Assembly (NCBI GenBank): GCA_000727475.1
Contig: KL647306.1
Location: 523,748 to 587,747, forward strand
Direction: 5' to 3'
From: Sarcocystis neurona
Lineage: Eukaryota > Apicomplexa > Conoidasida > Eucoccidiorida > Sarcocystidae
Length of the DNA stretch: 64,000 nucleotides
The notes under the pieces are model-generated. The model was not told the origin of the DNA. It made no database searches and saw nothing but the letters and a program-made list of their open reading frames with translations. Positions within the stretch are counted from its first letter, which is position 1. Every line of letters begins with the position of its first letter. Made by a program: the position numbers and the translations under genes. Positions 56,951-64,000 of the stretch are shown in pieces.

Positions 56951-57134
56951 ATCCCGCGTGTGCACATTCCTACTAAAGAGATAATGGAGAATACTTGTTT
57001 TCCTCAGGAACAGCAGCACTCCGTGCCGTTTCTGTTTCTTCAATCCCGCGTGTGCACATTCCTACTAAAGAGATAATGGAGAATACTTGTTTTCCTCAGG
57101 AACAGCAGCACTCCGTGCCGTTTCTGTTTCTTCA
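56951..57134. repeat. 92-bp tandem duplication
   Basis: Two identical or nearly identical 92-base copies, each starting ATCCCGCGTGTGCACATTCC and ending TTTCTGTTTCTTCA, abut at 57,042/57,043. The sequence is not CAG repeat, unlike its left flank. Confidence 0.92.
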
Positions 57135-57169
57135 AAAAACATGCCGACGTAGGGGCGCGCATTGTACAC

Positions 57170-58700
57170 GAGACACTCACACATCAGGATCTGTCCGTTG
57201 CATCCGCCAGTTACGCGCTTCACTACCATTAACACCACCACCACTACAACTGCGAATGCTGCTGCTTCTTCTTATTCCTCTTCGTCTTCTGTCTTCTTCT
57301 CCTCTTGCGTCTTCTCCCTGCTGCTGCGCATGACGACACAGTCCGCAACACGCTTCGCTCGAAGCCGCGACTCCGCGCCTTGTCGCCCGAGGCCGCCACA
57401 TCGCACGTCGGCGGTCCTTCGCAGCAGGTATTTTCTTCTGCGTGGCGCACGCGTTCTTTTTTTCCTGCCACCGTAGTCGCCTCACCACTTGCATTTCTTA
57501 AGACCTGTTCTTTATCCTCCTTCTCTCGCCTCTCCTGTAATCGGAGGACGCGTCCCAGCACAGCCCCTGGGAATCGCCGTGAAGTGGGAATAGTAGCAGT
57601 AATACGAGTAACCGTAAGTAGCAGTAGTAGTAGTAGTCGCTACTTCTTTTTAATACCGGTCGTAGCATCTTCTCTCGTCCCGATTTATGTAAGGCGCATA
57701 GCCGCGCACCCACACGCACATGTACACCAGTGTAAATGGGCAAAGTCCAGAGCCTTGGCCCGCTCCGGCCAGAGCCACGGCAGCAGCTGGGGAAGGCACC
57801 GCGCAGGCGCGAAGTTTCTCTGCAGAAGCGTCGCTGAAAAAAGGACGGTGGCGACAGCAGCTGCGCAGGCCAACGACAAGTATGCTCCACTCGCGCAGAC
57901 ACAAAATTGTCCTCGACATGAAGACGCCGGGACAGCCACACATACACACGTACACACACAAGAACTTTCCTCGCCGGGGCACACTCTTCACATCTGCCGT
58001 TGTATTCTGTCTTCCTCTGTGCCTGGGATACAAGCGACATACCTGCGCTGCCTCGTACGTAGGTTTGAGCAGCGGCTCCCCCATGCGTCCTACACATAGA
58101 TGTATGTAGTAGATTTACGCACAGGCAACGGATACCCGTTGCCGCCGCACATTCTCCAGAGCTGCTTCTTCTTCGTAAGTGATGAGTCTCGAGGAAGTCC
58201 TCCGTTCGCGTATATACACGTAGACTTACTCCATCCCTGTATATTTGTATGTGCGCAGTCAGGATCAACAGCAGAGAACTCTGTGCGGCAGTGTTAGCAA
58301 CCGAGAATCCTGCAGCAGCGGGAGCAGGACTGGCAGCAGCGACAGGGGCGGGGGCAGCAGGAGCAGGGGCGGCGCTGCGTTCAGTCGTAGGAGTAGCAGC
58401 CGCACTGCACCGGAAAGCAGCAGATGCGGCAACGACCTCAGCAATAGTAGCGGCAGCAGAAGACGCGCGGCTGAGTAACAGCAGCATTATTGGCTGCCCC
58501 ACAGGGGCAACAGCACGCGCGCACACCTCCAAGGAGGCGGCAGCTGCTGCTGGTAGTGTGAATAGTTTCCTAGTGAAGTGTTCTTTGCTGCAGAAAGTGT
58601 ACTTGTAGAGAAGGCGGCATGTGGGGTGGTGCCGGTAGCTGCTGCTCCTGCTGCTTCTCCTTCTGTCGCTGCGGGGAGGACAAGTGCAGCAAACAGCTGT
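57170..58700. other. Mixed sequence with unresolved exon-like frames
   Basis: Plus-strand candidates include a frame ending at TCGCAGCAG|GTATTT (57,428; RSKPRLRALSPEAATSHVGG) and one around 57,820-57,880 before GACAA|GTATGC. Minus-strand frames of 105 and 401 codons are also open (57,561-57,244; 58,703-57,498). I could not choose a strand from the sequence. Confidence 0.35.
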
Positions 58701-58701
58701 C

Positions 58702-60388
58702 ATGGAGAAGCGGATAATGGCGGAAGAAGCTGCTGCCGCACGTGATGCAGAGCTCGAGCTTCAAGTGGAGCAGCCCCCGCCACGTCACCGTGCTGCTGGA
58801 GAACGCGGCGGCTGGCGGCATGCAGCCGATGGCGCTTTGACCCCTGCTGTGACGGCCGCTGCACCTCTTGCTGCTGAGAGGCCTGTTGGTGCCCCTGCGC
58901 CTGCAGCTACCGCAGCAGCTTCGTCCGCCTGCTCGTCGCCGCCGCAGGAGTTCCCTTCCTGCATGCCGTTGGGACCCCTCGCCCCTCCCACGGCAGCTCT
59001 TAAGCACGCAGACATCCTACCGCAGCTGCCGCAGGAGCACCGAGAGCAGCAGCAGGAGTTTCCTTGGGAGGACGAGGAGCTGCAACGGCGGCAGCAGCCC
59101 ATCTCGCAGCAACAGCAGCAGCCACAGCACTGGATACCGCAGCAGCAGCATCTCGGTGTGCGGCCGCAGCAGCAGTGGCCTCCGCAACAGAACGTCAGGC
59201 CTGCGCAGCAGCAGCAGCAGCAAAGCGTGGCTCAATACGAGCATGCAGCGAGGCAGGAGAGGAAAGTTGATCCTTTCCAGCACCAGAAGACAGAGCAGGA
59301 GCAGCAGCAGCAGGTGAGGAACGCGGTGGCTGCTGCAACAACAGATCTACATCCTTCAGACTTCCGTTTCCCCGTATATTGTGCACAAGTATACATATAT
59401 ATATGTATATGTATATGCTTACATATGTGTGTATATTCACATGTGTATATATGTATTTATATGTATATGTTGACCGCCCACTTCGTATAGCACGTACGTA
59501 TATATATATATATGTATATATATGTGCAGATATCGCTGAGAGTATATATATATATATATATTTACGTAAGTATACACATTTACACGTATATGTGTATATA
59601 TATATGGAGACGTTGACGGCCCACTTTGTATGGTACGTATGTATATATATACATATATGTATATACATGTGTAGATATCGGTGAGGCCCTCACCGAAGTA
59701 GGTGGTCGAACCCCTGTACAGACAAGATTATACAGATATATTTATATATATACAGAGAGACAGAAATCGGTCTACGCTTCTGTTTACATATGTGTGTATA
59801 CCTGGCATACACACAGTATCTGTTGCAGCGTCTAGAGGTGTAGCTGCAGAGGGCACTAGAAGCTTCAAGCGGCTGTGGGGTGACGGAGATCAATCTTCAG
59901 AGCCGCGTTGCCAGCTGCTGCGAGCGGTGCTTGTGCGTTCCCTACCGACACGTACGTGTGCTGCTGCTGCTGCGTCTGCTGCGCGCCGTGGTGCAGCGTG
60001 CTGCCAACCCCACACCGTCCACGAGGCCCCCGCAGCTTCTGCATGGAGGCAGCAGCAGCAACAGCAGCAGCGACGACTACCGCAGCAGCAGCAACAGCAG
60101 CAGCTCTGGCGGCGAGAACAGCAACATGGAGCCCCGCATGGAAGAAGTGTTGGCCTTGCTGCTGCGCCGCAGGAAGATACGCAGCAGTTTGCAGCTGGTC
60201 GTCGAAGCAATGCAGCAGGTGAGCGTCCTCGTTTGTCAGGGACAGTCGCAGCAGCGGAGAGAACGTTTTCGAGCAGCAACTTGCCTCTGCAGCAGCAGGT
60301 GCGGGAGCGAGAACCTCACGTGCTCTGGTCAGCAGCAGCACGTGCTATGCGCCGCAGCTGCTGTCGCGCTTTCGTAGTATTCCTGTGA
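58702..60388 (+). CDS. Candidate three-exon Gln-rich protein, about 358 aa
   Basis: Exon 58,702-59,313 starts at ATG (MEKRIMAEEAAAARDAELEL) and ends in Gln runs at CAGCAG|GTGAGG. It contains Ala/Pro-rich parts and FPWEDEELQRRQQP. Exon 59,850-60,218 (acceptor TAGCTGCAG, donor CAGCAG|GTGAGC) reads RALEASSGCGVTEINLQSRV, a Cys-containing and Leu/Arg-rich helix, Ser/Asn runs and MEEVLALLLRRRKIRSSLQL. Exon 60,293-60,388 (acceptor TGCCTCTGCAG) reads VREREPHVLWSAAARAMRRS and ends at TGA. Junctions are phase 0. A CAG acceptor just before the ATG means the first exon could be internal. The last intron is only 74 bases, so the end is less certain. No domain is recognised. Confidence 0.42.
59468..59685. 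repeat. Diverged direct duplication inside an intron
   Basis: GTTGACCGCCCACTTCGTAT ... GCAGATATCGCTGAG at 59,468 recurs at 59,612 as GTTGACGGCCCACTTTGTAT ... GTAGATATCGGTGAG. Between the conserved ends lie (TA)n runs of different length. Confidence 0.75.
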
Positions 60389-60394
60389 CTGCAG

Positions 60395-61200
60395 CACCAG
60401 CAGGCGCAGCAAACTATCCGCAGTAGCTGGGTACTAACAGCAAGACAACGACCAGCAGCAGCACGTAAACTGCTAAAGCAGAAGACCAGCAGAAAGTCGA
60501 CCTCTGCAGAGGAGTGGCGGTGGCAGCCTTCGCAGGATCTTGCCTCAGCTGCAGCGGAGACAAAGAGGAATTCTACCTTACCCGCAGCAACAACAGCAGC
60601 ACCCGCACTTTCTTAACAGCAACAGCAGCGGCAGGACTTCTGACTTCGCCGGTTTCCTCACTGCCCAGCAGCACTTACTTTTTGCTAGCAGCGACAGAAA
60701 GGCGGCAGCTGCGGCCGCCGTGGTCCGCAGCAGCAGCGTGAACCACCGCAGTCTCCTCCTCGCCTTCGGATAGGAGCAGAAGTAGTACGAACTTCTGTAG
60801 CCACAGCAGCAGCTCGTCCTTTTCAGAAGCAGCAGTGACAGCCAGTGCGTCAGCAGGCAGCAGCAGCAGCCCTCTGTGCTGGAGCAGCAGTAGAGCACCG
60901 GTTGCCAACGCCCAGCTGCGGTGCCTTGCACCAAAACAGCAGCGGCAGGGGTGACCGAGACAGCGTCGGTGGCCTGAACGTGAGCAGCACGAGTAGCGCA
61001 GCCTCGGGGTGTGCAGCAGCAGCAGCAGTTGTCGCGGCCTCAAAAGCAGCAGTAGCTTTGACGTGAGCTGCAGCAGCAGCTTTGACGTGAGCAGCAGTAG
61101 CAGCAGCCACCTTGCCGTGGGCAGCAGCAGCAGCAGCAGCGACCCAGTTGTGATCAGTAGCAGAAACCTTGACGTGAGCAACAGCAACAGCTTTGAGGGC
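60395..61200. other. CAG-rich stretch with a serine-rich repeat frame
   Basis: CAG/AGC tracts dominate. At 61,009-61,215 the plus frame contains repeated SSSFDVS-type motifs and minus frames read AAHVKAAA; both come from a 20-30-base repeat containing TTTGACGTGAGC. A non-repetitive plus frame follows at 61,219-61,308 (WVRGNTRRLVQQMHAYEPVS) after TTTAAATATAG; a minus frame is open there too. Confidence 0.4.
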
Positions 61201-61811
61201 GTAGTTGTCCTTTAAATATAGCTTTACGGAGGAAAATGGGTGCGAGGAAATACAAGAAGACTGGTGCAGCAAATGCACGCGTATGAACCAGTCTCGAAGA
61301 TACCGCTGTAGCACACAAATGCTTTTTCTCTAGCATACCGATGCCACATGCGTATCTCCTTGATATAGCTTGCAACACGTGTGCACGCGTATGTATGTCC
61401 CGCGCCTGCTAATAGTGCTGCAGCAGGTGTGCCTCCACGTGCTACATGTATACACTAGTAGAGAGAGGGTGGAAGATTACTAGAATTAGCCTTCCGTGTA
61501 GTCCGCAGCTGCTGTGCTCCACGGGCGGACAGAGGCACCCAACAACGTAAATCTGTGCATCTCTATTTGTAGTGCCCCCCGGTGCTGCTGCTGCTGCCGT
61601 ACAAGGAGATCCAGCGTAATACACACGGCCATACGTGTGTAGGTTGTAGGTGCATACTCATATACATATATGTCTATACGTACGTAGTCTCATTCGTTGC
61701 TGCTGTCCTCTGTAGACCTTAGTTGAGGCAGAGAAATAATTTTATGTATTACTGTCGATGTGTTATGACCGGCCCCGTGCCCCTGTGTGCTGTTGTGTGT
61801 CTTCGCTGCAG

Positions 61812-61886
61812 CCGGAGCTGGTGAAAAATAGGCGCACCTACCTCCGTTTGCTGAGCGTCAAGGTGCACTGCTTGCTCGCTCTTAAG
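61812..61886 (+). CDS. Candidate 75-nt exon
   Basis: A strong pyrimidine/GT-rich acceptor (TTGTGTGTCTTCGCTGCAG) and donor (CTTAAG|GTAGGG) bound exactly 25 codons reading PELVKNRRTYLRLLSVKVHC then LLALK. The sequence is basic and helical with no repeats. It may belong to the plus-strand exon series to the left. A downstream frame to about 62,310 (TEEKKQELRKCTRQLALQRH, then Ser/Gly/Gln-rich, possible donor in CAGCAGCAG|GTAGAA) could follow it. Family unknown. Confidence 0.42.
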
Positions 61887-62499
61887 GTAGGGACAGGCAT
61901 CTAGAGGACCAGCGACAGAGTTGAAAGGAGGAGAAGCAGCCGCTGTAGTAGGGTGGTGTAGGGGGAAGACGCGCAAAAGTGGCCAACGGGACAGCAGCCC
62001 CAGCGGGGCAAGAATCTATGCGACACAAAGAGCAGCAGGCAGAACCGAAGAGAAGAAGCAGGAGCTACGGAAGTGCACCAGGCAGCTGGCGCTGCAGCGG
62101 CACTGCGCGAGCAGCGATGCGCGAAGCGACAGCTGTACCAGCAGCAGCAGTAGTACTAAGAACGCAGGGAGAAAGTTTAGCAGCAAGAGCTACAGAGCAG
62201 CACTTGGAGGAGGAGGAGAGGCAACAGCAGCAAGAGGCGGAGAACGGTTGCCTCCGCAGCAGAGTACAAAAGACTCGCAGCAGCAGCAGGTAGAAGAGGA
62301 GAAGGTGCAGGAGCAGTGTGTGAGTTCCTTCGGTGTACAGCTACAGCAGATTAGCTGCTGCAGCAGCAGCACGAGAGGACAGGCGGCAGCAAGCAGCAGC
62401 GGTTGCACACTCCGGCGGAAGGGCGCGACAGCAACACGGAGAATAGTGCTGCGTCGTGCAGTCGCAGTTCACAGATATGCATCTATCAGAAAGTAGCTA

Positions 62500-64000
62500 C
62501 TTAGGTGTGGTGCACGCTGCGACGACCTTTTGGACTGCGCATCAGTTGCATGCTGCTTCCTGACTTGGTTCTTCTGCACGCCGAAGCTTTGACGGGGTGT
62601 ACGTACACCGCATCTGGCCCTCCTGAGAGGTGCAGGTGTACACTAATTTCCTCCACCAAAACGCTGTAAGCACTGCGCCAAAGGAGTGTGTGTACGACTC
62701 TTGCACCGCCTGCATCAGTCAGTTAACTGTCAGTGCACTTCCCTGCTGTGTCTCCCGGTGGCGCCCGTAGACTACGCAGGTGGTGAGGTGTACGTACACC
62801 AAAGCGCTATCCCTTGGCGACATTCACATGGGATAACGCAGTTTTAAACTACCTGTATAAGTCCCTCTGTCTTTCTCTCTGTACATATACATATGTGTGT
62901 GCACTTCAGTAAATACATGTGTACGTGCCGACATACTAACGGATAGGGAGCAAGTTTTCCCACGTGTGCACAGGTGTACAGAACAACACTTCCGTATATA
63001 CGCATACGCGCATCACCTTAGCACCCACGTATCTACATCCCTCCATGCGTACATTCACATGGGTACACACATATATATATATGTATATATACGTGCAACA
63101 ATGCCAGCACACACGTGCATACCGTGGGCCAGACGTGTAGCTCTTCTCTTTCACTGGTACGCAGACGTGGGTCATCTGTAACCCGCTTCTGCTGGCTGTA
63201 CTCTTCCCTTGGTTAAGGAAGCGGAAAATGCCTTGCACTTTTTTTTCGTAGAGTTTGGCAAGGTCTCACACAGCTCTCTGCCGGCAGGGGGTGGTCCGTC
63301 GTCCGATTCATGCGCTGCAGGCCGCTGCGCAGTGCTATTTTCTACGCTTCAAGAGTGGACGAGTGTTGCCCAGGCTTTGCGTCAGCCCCCGGCGGATGTA
63401 GTCTGCGTCTCCGTGTCGCCGCACAGGCGGTGTACATGCACTGCACACTGCATGGGCAGGTGTACAGACACTTCCGCCGCCGCGCACCGCGTCTACACCG
63501 GCCCACGTTCACTGTCCCGTCCTTTGGTGGTGTGGTGTACGTACACTCCAGTGCACTTAGGAGGCGCGCGTACAGTGCCTTGCCCTTTGACGCGCACTCC
63601 TGCTTGTACAGCCGTCACACAGACGAACTGGACGTACATTCTTCAGGTGTGTGTTCTACAGTGCGAGCGACGCCCGGCCAGCATGGTGGTGGACCCTCCA
63701 CGGCCCATGCAGAGAGGTGTACGTACACTGCTGCTCCCTGTGGCCTGCTGGGGCAGACGTACGGAGCCGTTCCTCTCTTAGTGAGGTGTCCTTACACTGG
63801 TCTGGTCACTTGCTGTACGACGCAGTCGCACCGTCGGTTCTTCCCCGCTGTACGTACACCCCGCGAATCAGGCCTGCATGTGAGAACGCCTCACATTTCT
63901 GCTTCATCAGGTGTCTGTACACACTGCGAGTGACTCCTCCGTGCGTTTTTCCGCGTGAAAAGGTGAAGAGTTCAAAGTAGGACGCGGCTTGCTGGTGGTA
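62500..64000. repeat. Field of GTGTACGTACAC palindromes and relatives
   Basis: Exact 12-base palindromes lie at 62,597, 62,788, 63,535 and 63,717, with one-end variants (CTGTACGTACAC at about 63,849; GTGTACATGCAC near 63,431; GTGTACAGACAC near 63,460). Spacers share GGTG..CACT borders and are otherwise unlike one another. Plus frames of about 190-207 codons cross the field but use the palindromes as codons (VYVHS, RTYTP-like), so I do not call them genes. Confidence 0.6.

Noticed and set aside
55342..57076. Very long Ser/Asn, Ala/Thr and Gln frames spanning the N gap
   Set aside because: All three frames and both strands stay open because of CAG repeats and because N positions carry no stops. 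Only the non-repetitive part at 55,269-55,473 is kept as an exon candidate.
1..64000. tRNA, rRNA, CRISPR, telomere-like TTTAGGG arrays, retroelement coding domains
   Set aside because: None was recognised on reading either strand; no tRNA cloverleaf search or domain search could be run.

Overview
This 64 kb window looks like nuclear DNA of a coccidian apicomplexan, most like Eimeria. The grounds are CAG/CTG trinucleotide arrays and glutamine, serine or alanine runs everywhere, intron-rich genes with GT..AG borders, and repeat-dense tracts (TATATACATA, ACATACAT, TATATCTA) alternating with quieter sequence. I saw no bacterial operons, rRNA, tRNA, CRISPR or obvious transposons. Because repeats keep many frames free of stops, most long open frames here are artefacts. 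I trusted frames that end at good splice sites, join in phase, or match a known family.

Layout. From 2.1 to 6.8 kb on the minus strand lies part of a leucine-rich-repeat protein gene with a long Gln/Ser-rich N-terminus. From 7.0 to 10.5 kb is a low-repeat block with unassigned minus-strand frames. From 11.7 to 12.6 kb is a candidate two-exon minus-strand gene. From 13 to 21 kb there are microsatellites, two minisatellites and weak ORFs. From 21.2 to 22.3 kb a plus-strand Gln-rich ORF is found. From 23.76 to 35.46 kb on the minus strand is the best-supported gene: seven in-phase exons of the TFIIH subunit SSL1/GTF2H2 (p44), with introns from 0.7 to 4.1 kb packed with repeats, one of which holds the first assembly gap (32,708-33,172). 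From 36.6 to 42.1 kb several minus-strand exons of Gln-rich coiled-coil type are present. From 42.7 to 45.1 kb a four-exon plus-strand gene is inferred. From 46.3 to 48.4 kb a long minus-strand ORF encodes a predicted secreted or membrane-anchored low-complexity protein. From 49.6 to 51.5 kb two unusual tandem repeats flank a minus-strand exon. From 53.6 to 54.8 kb there are two minus-strand ORFs, one with a membrane helix and a basic coiled coil. From 55.3 to 62.4 kb is a series of plus-strand exons with the second gap (55,674-56,362). The end of the window (62.5-64.0 kb) is a field of repeated GTGTACGTACAC palindromes.

The only gene with a confident biological role is SSL1/GTF2H2, which acts in transcription initiation and nucleotide excision repair. 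The LRR protein is confident as a family but not as a function. Everything else is hypothetical. Inside SSL1 introns I found spurious exon-like strings that looked just as convincing as some unassigned candidates, so those candidates carry low confidence on purpose.
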